From contig NZ_LQBL01000008.1 in NCBI RefSeq assembly GCF_001483745.1, forward strand, positions 51,467 through 115,466: a stretch of 64,000 nucleotides of DNA, written 5' to 3'. Of this stretch, positions 24,050 to 32,900 are shown piece by piece. The position numbers and the translations under genes were made by a program. This stretch comes from Serinicoccus chungangensis. Its GTDB lineage: Bacteria; Actinomycetota; Actinomycetes; Actinomycetales; Dermatophilaceae. Within the stretch, counting starts at the first letter, position 1; each line of letters opens with the position of its first letter. Below the pieces are notes generated by a model. It ran no database searches and was not told the origin of the DNA. It worked only from the letters and a program-made list of their open reading frames with translations.

Positions 24050-24916
24050 TCACGGACCGACGCTCCGGTCGCGCAGCCGCGCCACAGCGCCCAGCTGCTC
24101 GCGACGCCAGGCCTCGGTCTTCTCGATCTGGTTGAAGCTGTAGAGGTGGAGCCCGCCGATGTTGAGGCGCTGGGTACCGGCCAGAGCGGCGATGCGTCGC
24201 ACGAATCGGGTGGTCGAGAACCCGGGCAGCGCGATCCTGGCGAAGACACCGCGCTGCTTGCGCAGAAAGCGCACCGAGTCCCCGACCCCGATCATGCTCG
24301 CCATCCGCAACAGCTTGGCCGGGTCGACCGGTCCGGGAACGCCGACCCAGACCGGGTGCTCGATGCCGCGGCGGCGGACCCGCTCGAGCCACTGGCCCAC
24401 CTGCTCGTCGTCGAAGGTCATGTTGGAGACGATGTCGGTCGCGTAGCGCCGCTTGTCCCACATGGACTGGACGATGACGTCGTCGTCGATGCCCGGGTGC
24501 GACTCGGGGTAGCCGGTGATCCCCACCCGCTCGAAGGGGCGGCCCATCTGCTCCAGCTCGACGAGCAGGTCCAGGGCGTTGGTGAAGGTGGTCTCGGTCG
24601 GCACTGCGTCACCCCCCGGAACGAAGACCTCGGTGACCCCCAGGCCCTGGAGGTGCTCCACGAGGCCCGGCAGGTGGTCGCGCTGGATCATGCGCGCCGC
24701 CAGGTGGGGCACCACGTGGTAGCGGTCGGCGAGCTGCTCGGTGACCGCGAGGGTGGCCTCCAGCCCCTTGGCGGGGGAGGCCGTCACGGTGACCGTCCGG
24801 CCGGGCTCGACGTGAGCATGGACCTGCTCGGCCACCGACGCCGTGGGCAGGATCTCCAGGCGCGCCCGCTCCAGCAACCACTCCAGGGAGGCGGAGGGAT
24901 ATCTGTTGCTCATCAT
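24050..24916 (-). CDS. Methylenetetrahydrofolate reductase family protein
   Basis: 288 aa, a TIM-barrel of the MetF type. It contains VTVTASPAKGLEATL and later HLAARMIQRDHLP (folate-side residues), FVPGGDAVPTE, GYPESHPGI, TFDDEQVGQWLERVRRRGIEHPVWVGVPGP and the C-terminal LHLYSFNQIEKTEAW. It is atypical compared with housekeeping MetF and resembles paralogues found next to THF-dependent demethylases. Those are thought to run in the oxidative direction (methyl-THF to methylene-THF). Two IclR boxes lie at its start, one in the predicted 5' leader and the other overlapping the first codons. The start may be either of two adjacent ATGs (24916 or 24913). Confidence 0.8.
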   Translation of the reverse strand: MMSNRYPSASLEWLLERARLEILPTASVAEQVHAHVEPGRTVTVTASPAKGLEATLAVTEQLADRYHVVPHLAARMIQRDHLPGLVEHLQGLGVTEVFVPGGDAVPTETTFTNALDLLVELEQMGRPFERVGITGYPESHPGIDDDVIVQSMWDKRRYATDIVSNMTFDDEQVGQWLERVRRRGIEHPVWVGVPGPVDPAKLLRMASMIGVGDSVRFLRKQRGVFARIALPGFSTTRFVRRIAALAGTQRLNIGGLHLYSFNQIEKTEAWRREQLGAVARLRDRSVGP

Positions 24917-24939
24917 GCAATGCGATTCGTCATACGCAC
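24906..24939. promoter_or_regulatory. Paired IclR-type operator at the MTHFR start
   Basis: On the minus strand box 1 is GTGCG-TATGA-CGAAT (24939-24925) and box 2 is TTGCA-TGATG-AGCAA (24920-24906), with 19-bp spacing. Box 2 runs over the start codon into codon 4. The 22-bp layout TGCGTATGACGAA-N3-CATTGCA is identical to the one before the methyltransferase gene. Confidence 0.75.
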
Positions 24940-24946
24940 AGCATCA

Positions 24947-24952
24947 GCCTAG
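24947..24952 (-). promoter_or_regulatory. -10 box of the MTHFR gene
   Basis: TAGGCT on the minus strand predicts a start about 7 nt downstream, at the first base of operator box 1, so the operator would lie at +1 to +34. Confidence 0.45.
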
Positions 24953-24987
24953 GAGCAGCCTGGGCCCCTGACAAGACCCCGCCGGGC

Positions 24988-25605
24988 TCAGGTGAGCCGC
25001 AGTGTGGTGATGCAGGTCGCGCCCTGCGGGCCGGTGTCGAAGGCCGCCGATCCCGTGTCGCCCTCTCGGGTCATGGTCACGGTGCCCGAGGTACCGCTGG
25101 GGAGCCAGTAGCCGACGAATCCGTTGGCGTAGGTCGTCGCCGTCTCCTCGACCAGGACCTCGCCCTGCTCGTCGGTGATGCGCACCTGCACCTCGGTGTC
25201 CGCCAGCTCGCCCTGGCACCCCCCGAGCGCGTGGTGGAAGCAGTCGTGCGTGGTGCTCTCGTACGGGGCGACCGACACGTAGACCTCGTCGCCCGGGATG
25301 GGCACGACCACCTCCTCCTCGCCGTCGCTGAAGACCACCTCCTGCGCCCGCACCGACCCGGTCACGGCCAGCGGACGCTGCTCCGGCACCTGGTCGAGCG
25401 CCTCGATCGCCTCGCGCACGTCGTCACCAGGGATGCCGTAGGGCTCGAGCATGGCGGTCAGGTCCGACACCCCCTCCTCACCCCCTGGTGACGCGGCCAC
25501 ACCCGGATCCTGCGCGTCGGCCGAACAACCCCCGACCACCGCCGTCAGTGCCACCAGCATGGCCGCACCCACCATCCTGCCTACTGCCACCCATCCGTAC
25601 CGCAT
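24988..25605 (-). CDS. CueP-family copper-binding lipoprotein
   Basis: 205 aa. A lipoprotein signal ends at VGGC (lipidated Cys about residue 28 from the ATG at 25605). The mature part matches the CueP pattern: HDCFHHALGGCQGELADTEVQV with two spaced cysteines, NGFVGYWLPSGTSGTVTM, and a third conserved cysteine in GATCITTLRLT near the C-terminus. In Salmonella CueP binds periplasmic copper and supplies it to superoxide dismutase. Here it would face the outside of the membrane on a lipid anchor. Upstream in-frame extension to 25695 is not supported. It has no functional link to the adjacent MTHFR gene that I can see. Confidence 0.75.
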   Translation of the reverse strand: MRYGWVAVGRMVGAAMLVALTAVVGGCSADAQDPGVAASPGGEEGVSDLTAMLEPYGIPGDDVREAIEALDQVPEQRPLAVTGSVRAQEVVFSDGEEEVVVPIPGDEVYVSVAPYESTTHDCFHHALGGCQGELADTEVQVRITDEQGEVLVEETATTYANGFVGYWLPSGTSGTVTMTREGDTGSAAFDTGPQGATCITTLRLT

Positions 25606-25649
25606 ACCTCCCCAGGGTACGCACCCGCCCCCTGATTCCGGGGCAGGGG

Positions 25650-26342
25650 TCAGCGCCGCAGGTGGGTGTCGAGGAACGCCAGGGTGCGCGGCCACGCCGC
25701 CGCCGAGGCCTCGGCGTGGTGGAAGGCGGGGTGCGGGTTGTCGAAGGCGTGCCCGGCGCCCTCGTGCCGGACGAACTCCACCCCGTCCCGGTCCAGGGCA
25801 CGCTCGATCTCCTCGACCGTGGCCGGGGGGATGAACGCGTCCTCGGTGCCCCAGTGGTGCAGGCTCGGGGCGGTGACCTGGGGCGCGAGGTCCAGCAGCT
25901 GCGGCAGCGCGGACCCGTAGTAGGACACCAGGGCGTCGACCTCGGTCCGCGCGGCGGTCGCGAAGGCGACCCCGCCGCCGTAGCAGAACCCGACCAGACC
26001 GACCCGTCCCGCGAGCTGCCCGCGCAGGTGCTCGGTCGCCGCGAGGGTGTCACTGACCGCGTCGTCCCAGTCGGTCGCGGCCATGAGCTCCATGCCGCGC
26101 TCCAGCATCCCCTCGGCCTCCTCGTCGACCTCGTGGTCCGGGATCCGCCAGTAGAGCTCGGGGACGTGTACCTCGTACCCCTGCGCGGCGAGGTCCCTCG
26201 CACGGTCGCGCACGTAAGAGGAGACGCCGAAGATCTCCTGCACGAGGACGATGCCGGCGCCGGACGGTTCGGCGGGGCCGAAACGGTGCACCGGCAGGTC
26301 GCCGTCCGGTCGGGTCAGGGTGATGACGTCAGGGGTGGACAT
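25650..26342 (-). CDS. Dienelactone hydrolase family alpha/beta-hydrolase
   Basis: 230 aa. The nucleophile elbow is GFCYGGG with a cysteine nucleophile, as in true dienelactone hydrolases. The catalytic Asp probably lies in WGTEDAFIPP and the His in GAGHAFDNPHP. VLVQEIFGVSSYVRDRARDLAAQGY near the N-terminus is the family's oxyanion/glutamate region. It is cytoplasmic and hydrolyses cyclic esters such as dienelactone in chlorocatechol-type degradation, though many members have other ester or lactone substrates. It is divergent from recC. A frame of more than 1400 residues containing it is only an antisense extension through recC. Confidence 0.85.
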   Translation of the reverse strand: MSTPDVITLTRPDGDLPVHRFGPAEPSGAGIVLVQEIFGVSSYVRDRARDLAAQGYEVHVPELYWRIPDHEVDEEAEGMLERGMELMAATDWDDAVSDTLAATEHLRGQLAGRVGLVGFCYGGGVAFATAARTEVDALVSYYGSALPQLLDLAPQVTAPSLHHWGTEDAFIPPATVEEIERALDRDGVEFVRHEGAGHAFDNPHPAFHHAEASAAAWPRTLAFLDTHLRR

Positions 26343-26413
26343 GGGCCCAGTCTGCGCGGCGGCGGGCGCGGGGGCCACCGGACCGGGGCCCCGGGTCCGT
26401 CGGTCGGCGTGGA

Positions 26414-26419
26414 TAGGGT
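26414..26419 (+). promoter_or_regulatory. -10 box, leaderless recCBD operon
   Basis: TAGGGT followed by 7 nt and the GTG at 26427. Confidence 0.55.
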
Positions 26420-26426
26420 CGGCGCC

Positions 26427-29400
26427 GTGACCCTGTTCGTGCACCGCGACACCAGCACGGCGGCCCTGGCGGAGGGCCTGGCCGACCTGCTGGCGACGCC
26501 GCTGCCGGACCCGTTCGCCGAAGAGGTGGTGGCGGTCCCCGCCAAGGGGGTCGAGCGCTGGCTGGCGCAGCGGCTCTCGCACACGCTCGGGGCCGGGCCG
26601 GCGGGGCACGACGGGGTGTGCGCCGGGGTCCGCTTCCTCCACCCGCACTCGCTGGTCTCGATGGTCCTGGGCATCGAGCGCGACGACCCGTGGCACCCGG
26701 ACCGCCTGGTCTGGCCGGTGCTGGAGTCGATCGACGCCAGCCTGGACGAGGGGTGGGCGGGCACGCTCGCCACCCACCTGGGTCACGGCTCGACCGACCC
26801 GACTGCCGGGCTGCGCCGCGGTCGGAGGTATGCCGTGGCGCGCCGCCTGGTGGGCCTGTTCGCCTCCTACGCCTCCTCCCGCCCGGCGATGCTCACCGAC
26901 TGGCGGGGCGGCGGTCAGAGCGACGGTCTGGGAGGAACGGTCGAGCCGGACCTCGCCTGGCAGCCCCCGCTGTGGCGGGAGGTGCTGCGCCGGGTGGACG
27001 CCGAGCCACCGGACGTGCGTCACGACCGGGTGGTCGGGGCGCTGCGGGCAGCCCCGGGCGACCCGACCGGGGCGGGCACCCCGCCGCTCGACCTGCCGGG
27101 CCGGCTCTCGCTCTTCGGGCACACCCGCATCGCCCGCAGCGAGGTGGAGGTCCTTGCGGCCATCGCGCAGCGGCGCGACGTCCACCTGTGGCTGCCGCAG
27201 GCGTCCCCGGCGGCGTGGGACGCCCTGGCCGGTACCCACCCCGCAGGGCCGGTCCCGCGCGAGGAGGACGACAGCGCCCTGCTCGTCGACCACCCGCTGC
27301 TCGCCAGCCTGGGGCGGGACGCCCGCGAGCTGCAGCGCACCCTGGCGCTGGCACCCCATACCCCCGGCGAGCCGCACGCGCGGACCCCGGCCGCCTCCGG
27401 CCCACCCGGTCGCGCCGGCGGCCGCACCCCCTCCTCCCCCACGCTCCTGCAGCTGCTCCAGGCCGATCTCGAGGCCGACCACGTCCCCACGGACGCCGAG
27501 CGGACCGACCGGCAGGTCCCCGCCGAGGACCGCAGCGTCCAGGTGCACGCCTGCCACGGGCGGTCGCGCCAGGTCGAGGTCCTGCGCGACGTGCTCGCCG
27601 ACCTGCTGGAGCACGACCCCACCCTGGAGCCGCGCGACATCCTCGTCATGTGCCCGGACATCGACACCTACGCGCCCCTCGTCCACGCCGGGTTCGGGCT
27701 GGGCGAGGTGGCGCGCGAGACCGGTCCCGGTGGGGAGGTTCCCGCCACGCACCCCGCGCACACGCTGCGGGTCCGGCTCGCCGACCGCTCCCCGACCGTG
27801 GCCAACCCCCTGCTCGCGCTGGCCGCCCGGCTGGTCGGGCTCGCGGGGGGCCGGCTCGGCGCCGGAGAGGTGCTCGACCTCGCCCGCACCGCGGCGGTGC
27901 GTCGCCGCTTCGGGCTGGACGACGACGACCTGGAACGGATCGGTGACTGGGTGGGTGCCGTCGCGATCCGGTGGGGCCTGGACGACGCCCACCGCTCGGA
28001 CTACGCCCTGCCCGGGCTGAGCCAGAACACCTGGGAGTCCGGGCTCGCCCGGGTGCTCGTCGGCGCCGCCGTCGACGGCGAGGAGCTCGACCACCTCGGT
28101 ACGACCCTCGGCCTCGACGACCTCGACAGCGCCGACCTCGACCTGGCCGGGCGGCTGGCCGAGCTCGTCGCCCGGCTGGGCGCCACCCTGCGCGCCCTGC
28201 GCCGGGCCGACACGGTCGCCGAGTGGGTCGGGACGCTCACCGACGGCGTCCTCGGGCTGGCCGACGTCGCCCTGTCGGACGGCTGGCAGGTCACCCAGCT
28301 GCGTCGCGAGCTCGACCTCGTCGGGACGCACGCCGGCACCCGGGCGGGGGACGGTCCGGGGCTGTCCCTCTCCCTCTCCGACGTGCACGCCCTGCTCGAG
28401 GAGCACGCGGCCGGGCGGGCCACGCGGTCCAACTTCCGCACCGGCACGCTCACCGTCTGCACCATGGTGCCGATGCGCTCGGTCCCGCACCGGGTCGTCG
28501 CCCTCGTCGGCCTCGACGACGGCGTCTTCCCCCGCACCACGGCCCCGGACGGTGACGACGCCACCGCGCGTCGCCCGGTCACCGGGGAGCGCGACCCGCG
28601 CAGCGAGGACCGCCAGCTGCTGCTCGACGCGGTCATGGCGGCCGGCGACACGCTCGTCATCACCTACACCGGTTTCGACGAGCACACCGGTGCAGCGCGT
28701 CCGCCGGCGGTGCCGCTGGGCGAGCTGCTTGACGCGGTCCGGCGGACCGCGGACCCCTCCTCCCCGGGGGTATGCCGCGTGCTGGCCCACCATCCGCTGC
28801 AGCCCTTCGACCCGCGCAACCTCGGCGCCTCGCACCCGGGCGCGCCGGCGCTGCTGCCCGACGGCGGGCCGTTCAGCTACGACCCGGCGGCGCTGGCTGG
28901 GGGCCGGGCCGCCGTCTCCCCCCGGGCGCCGCGACCCCGACCCGTCGACCCGGGCCTGGAGCCCCTCCCCGGTGACCAGGTCGAGCTGGACGCGCTGCTG
29001 CGCTTCTTCGACCACCCCGCCCGCGCCTACCTGCGCGACCGGCTGGGCCTCGTGCTCCCCGAGGTGCCCGAGGAGCAGGGCGAGGGCATCCCCATCGACC
29101 TGGGCGGGCTGCAGAAGTGGGCGGTCGGCGACCGGGTGCTGCAGGCGGTGCTGGCCGGGCGCGACCCGGGGGCCACCGTCGACGCCGAGCTGTGGCGCGG
29201 CGAGCTGCCGCCCCGCGCGCTCGGGGCCGGTGTCCTGCGCGAGGTCACCGAGCAGGCGCAGATCGTGGCCGAGGCCACGTGGCGCACGGCCGGGCGGGGC
29301 GGCTGGGGGGTGCCCCTGGAGCGGGAGACCCTCGACGTCGACCTCGTGCTGCCCAGCGGCACCCGGCTGACCGGCACCCTCACCGGGTTGGTCGGCAGCC

Positions 29401-29957
29401 GCGTCGTCACCGCGACCTACTCCACCGTGCGGGCCAAGCAGCGGCTGCGCTCCTGGATCACCTCCCTGGTCCTCGCCGCCGCGCTGGGCCCGGAGGCGAC
29501 CAGCCACCTCCTCGGGGCCCAGAAGCGCGGGCGTCGGCCGGGGGGTGTGCACCTCACCCACGGCCCGCACGACCCCGACCGCGCCCTCGCGCTGCTGGAC
29601 CAGCTCGTCGACCTGCGCTCGCGCGGGCTCGTCGAGCCGCTGCCGCTGCCGCCGCGGACCGCGCTGACCTGGGCGGAGGCATACCTCCGGGGCCCGGGCG
29701 ACGCGCACGCCGCGACCCTGGACGCGGTGCGCGAGTGGCGCACCGACGACACCTTCGAGACGGCCTTCCCCAAGGAGCAGGACGACCCGAGCCACGCCTA
29801 CGTCCACGGCGACGCGGTGCCCCTGCGCGACATCCTCGGCGTCCCCCGCGACGACGAGCGGTGGACCCCGGGCGTGGAGCACCGGCTGGGGCAGCTGGCG
29901 CTGCGGGTGTGGGGCCCGGTGCTGACCGACGGCGCCGAGCGCAAGGAGCGGCTGTGA
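26427..29957 (+). CDS. recC: Exodeoxyribonuclease V subunit gamma
   Basis: 1176 aa from a leaderless-type GTG. It begins VTLFVHRDTSTAALAEGLADLL and has PAKGVERWLAQRLSHTLG, ILVMCPDIDTYAPLV and RTGTLTVCTMVPMRSVPHRVVALVGLDDGVFPR, which are RecC landmarks of the inactivated helicase folds. RecC splits the strands and recognises Chi. The length is close to the E. coli protein (1122 aa). The stop overlaps the recB GTG as GTGA. Longer in-frame extensions upstream overlap the divergent hydrolase and are rejected. It acts with RecB and RecD in double-strand break repair and degradation of foreign linear DNA. Confidence 0.9.
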   Translation: MTLFVHRDTSTAALAEGLADLLATPLPDPFAEEVVAVPAKGVERWLAQRLSHTLGAGPAGHDGVCAGVRFLHPHSLVSMVLGIERDDPWHPDRLVWPVLESIDASLDEGWAGTLATHLGHGSTDPTAGLRRGRRYAVARRLVGLFASYASSRPAMLTDWRGGGQSDGLGGTVEPDLAWQPPLWREVLRRVDAEPPDVRHDRVVGALRAAPGDPTGAGTPPLDLPGRLSLFGHTRIARSEVEVLAAIAQRRDVHLWLPQASPAAWDALAGTHPAGPVPREEDDSALLVDHPLLASLGRDARELQRTLALAPHTPGEPHARTPAASGPPGRAGGRTPSSPTLLQLLQADLEADHVPTDAERTDRQVPAEDRSVQVHACHGRSRQVEVLRDVLADLLEHDPTLEPRDILVMCPDIDTYAPLVHAGFGLGEVARETGPGGEVPATHPAHTLRVRLADRSPTVANPLLALAARLVGLAGGRLGAGEVLDLARTAAVRRRFGLDDDDLERIGDWVGAVAIRWGLDDAHRSDYALPGLSQNTWESGLARVLVGAAVDGEELDHLGTTLGLDDLDSADLDLAGRLAELVARLGATLRALRRADTVAEWVGTLTDGVLGLADVALSDGWQVTQLRRELDLVGTHAGTRAGDGPGLSLSLSDVHALLEEHAAGRATRSNFRTGTLTVCTMVPMRSVPHRVVALVGLDDGVFPRTTAPDGDDATARRPVTGERDPRSEDRQLLLDAVMAAGDTLVITYTGFDEHTGAARPPAVPLGELLDAVRRTADPSSPGVCRVLAHHPLQPFDPRNLGASHPGAPALLPDGGPFSYDPAALAGGRAAVSPRAPRPRPVDPGLEPLPGDQVELDALLRFFDHPARAYLRDRLGLVLPEVPEEQGEGIPIDLGGLQKWAVGDRVLQAVLAGRDPGATVDAELWRGELPPRALGAGVLREVTEQAQIVAEATWRTAGRGGWGVPLERETLDVDLVLPSGTRLTGTLTGLVGSRVVTATYSTVRAKQRLRSWITSLVLAAALGPEATSHLLGAQKRGRRPGGVHLTHGPHDPDRALALLDQLVDLRSRGLVEPLPLPPRTALTWAEAYLRGPGDAHAATLDAVREWRTDDTFETAFPKEQDDPSHAYVHGDAVPLRDILGVPRDDERWTPGVEHRLGQLALRVWGPVLTDGAERKERL

Positions 29958-32900
29958 GCGCACTGACCCCCTTCTCGATCACCGACCCCCTGCCCACCGG
30001 CACCGTGCTGCTCGAGGCCAGCGCGGGGACCGGCAAGACGTGGACCATCGCGGCGCTGGTGACCCGCTACGTCGCCGAGGGTGTCGTGACCCTCCCGGAG
30101 ATGCTGGTCGTCACCTTCGGCCGGGCCGCGAGCCAGGAGCTGCGCGCCCGGGTGCGCGAGCAGCTGGTCGCGGCCGAGCGCGCCCTGGCCGACCCGCCGA
30201 CCGGGGGCGGGGACGACGACCTGGTCACGCTGCTGCTGGACGCCGACGAGCAGGAACGGACGGTCCGCCGCCGACGGCTGCGGACGGCCCTCTCCGACAT
30301 CGACGCCGCCACCATCGCCACCACGCACCAGTTCTGCCAGCAGGTGCTGCGCAGCCTGGGTGTCGCGGGGACGGCGGACGCCGACGCCGAGCTCGTGGAC
30401 GACCTGGACCGGCTGCTCGTCGAGGTCGTGGACGACCTCTACCTGCGCGCCTTCGCGCTGCGCGACGACGAGCCCTTCTTCACCCGCCGGGAGGCGCTGC
30501 AGATCGCCCGGACCGTCGTCGACGACGTCCACGCCGAGCTGCGCCCCACCGCCGCCGAGCCACGCTCGGTGCCCGACCGACGGGTCCGCTTCGCCCGGGC
30601 CGTGCGGGAGGAGCTCGACCTGCGCAAGCAGCGGCTGCAGGTGCTGCACTACAACGACCTGCTCACCCAGCTCGCCGGCGCGCTGGAGGGCGAGCAGTCC
30701 CCTGCGCGGACCCGGATGCGGCAGCGCTGGCGGGTCGTGCTCGTCGACGAGTTCCAGGACACCGACCCCATCCAGTGGTCGGTGCTCGACCGTGCCTTCT
30801 CCGGCCACGCCCACGCGATGGTGCTCATCGGCGACCCGAAGCAGGCGATCTACGCCTTCCGGGGCGGCGACGTCCCGACCTACCTCACGGCCGCAGGGAC
30901 GGCGGACCAGCGGCGCACCCTGCTGCGCAACTACCGCTCCGACCCCGGCGTGGTGCAGGCGCTGGGGGCGATGCTCTCCGGGGCCCAGCTCGGCGACGAG
31001 CAGATCGTCGTGCACCCGGTCACGGCGCACCGGGACGGTCCACGGCTGCACGGCGCCCCCAGCACCGCGCCCGTCCGGCTGCGGCAGGTGCTGCTGCGTG
31101 ACCACCTCGGCGGCGACACCCGGATGCCGACCGTCCGACCGTGGATCGCGCGCGACCTCGCCCACGACGTGGCCGCCCTGCTGGCCTCCGGGGCCACCTT
31201 CGACAGGCGGCCGGTGCAGGCGCGTGACGTCGCCGTGCTGGCCCACCGCGCCAAGGACCTGCACGAGGCGCAACGCGCGCTGCGCGAGCTCGGGATCCCC
31301 GCCGTGAGCACCGGCGGCTCCACGGTCCTGCACAGCCGCGCCGCGCACGAGTGGCTCGCGCTGCTCGAGGCGATGGCCGCGCCGCACCGCCCCGTGCTGA
31401 CCCGGGCGGCCGCGCTCACCGACCTGCTCGGGTATGCCGTCGCCCGGGTCGGCGACCGCGGCGAGCGGCAGGACGACGAGCTCGAGGACGAGCTGGCCCT
31501 CACCTGCCGGGAGCTGGCCGGGCTCTACGCCCGGCAGGGGATCGCCGCGGTCCTCGAGCTGCTCACCGCCCGCGGGCTGCCCGGGCGGGTGCTGGCCCAG
31601 GTCGGCGGAGAGCGCACGCTCACCGACCTGCGGCACGTCGCCCAGCTGCTGCACGAGACCGCCCGGCGCGACCAGCTCGGCCTGGTCGCGCTGCTGGAGT
31701 GGCTGCGCGCCGGGATGGCCGAGGACTCCCCGCAGAGCGCCGGTGCGCGGACCCGTCGCCTCGACAGCGACGCCGCCGCGGTGCAGCTGGCGACGATCCA
31801 CGGCAGCAAGGGCCTGCAGTACCCCGTCGTCTACCTGCCCTCGCTGGGCGACCGGTGGGTCAGCGACTCCCCCGCCATCCCGCTGTTCCACGACGAGCCG
31901 CCGGAGCGCACCCGCTGCCTGGACGTCGGTGGCGACGACCGCGCCAACCCTGGCTGGGCCGAGGCGGTGCGGCGGCACAAGGAGGAGGACGCCGGGGAGT
32001 CGCTGCGGCTGCTCTACGTCGCGCTCACCCGCGCGCAGAGCCAGGTGGTGACCTGGTGGGCGCCGGTCAACAACGCCAGCAGCTCGGGCCTGCACCGGGT
32101 GCTCTTCGGGCGCGAGCCGGGGGAGGGCGAGGTGCCGCACCAGGTGCCGGTGCAGCGCCAGGACGACGCGGCGACGCAGCGGCTGGGGCGGTGGGCGCAG
32201 CAGGGGGCCTTCGCCCTCGAGCGGGCCGACCACGCGGGCGACGTCGTGCCCGCGCCGTCACCGGAGGCGCCCGGGCTCGCGGTCGCCCGGTGGACGCGCC
32301 GGGTCGACCACGACTGGCGGCGCACGTCCTACACCGCGCTGTCCACGCCCGCCGAGACCAGCCTGGACACCGCCGCCGGGGTGGCCTCCGAGCCCGAGGT
32401 CGGCCTCACCGGCCGGGAGGACGAGCCCGGCGGCCCCGACCCGGTGGCCGAGAGCGTCCCCGCCCTGCCCGGCCTGGGCGAGGTGGTCCCTGCGCCCGGC
32501 GCCGGGGTGCCCTCGCCGATGGCCGACCTCCCGGTCGGCGCGACCTTCGGCTCGCTCGTGCACGCGGTGCTGGAGCACGCGGACCCCGGCGCCGAGGACC
32601 TGGCCGGCGAGCTGCGCGTCCACCTGCGCGAGCAGCGGGTCCAGTGGCCGGTGGACCTGGGCGAGGACGGGGAGGACCAGCTCGTCGACGCCCTGGTCGC
32701 CGTCTGCCGCACGCCGCTGGGGCCGCTCGCCGGTGGCGCCACGCTGCGCGACGTCGGGACCTCGGACCGCCTGTGCGAGCTCGACTTCGAGCTGCCGCTG
32801 GGCGGCGGCGACCTGCGCCGTGGGCTCCCGGGCGACGGCGCGGCCGTGCTCGGGGACCTGGTGCCGCTGCTGCGCGGCCACCTGCCGCCGGGCGACCCGG

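Noticed and set aside
25650-29963. 1437-codon minus-strand frame through recC
   Set aside because: Only its last 230 residues, from the ATG at 26342, encode a real protein (dienelactone hydrolase); the rest is antisense to recC.
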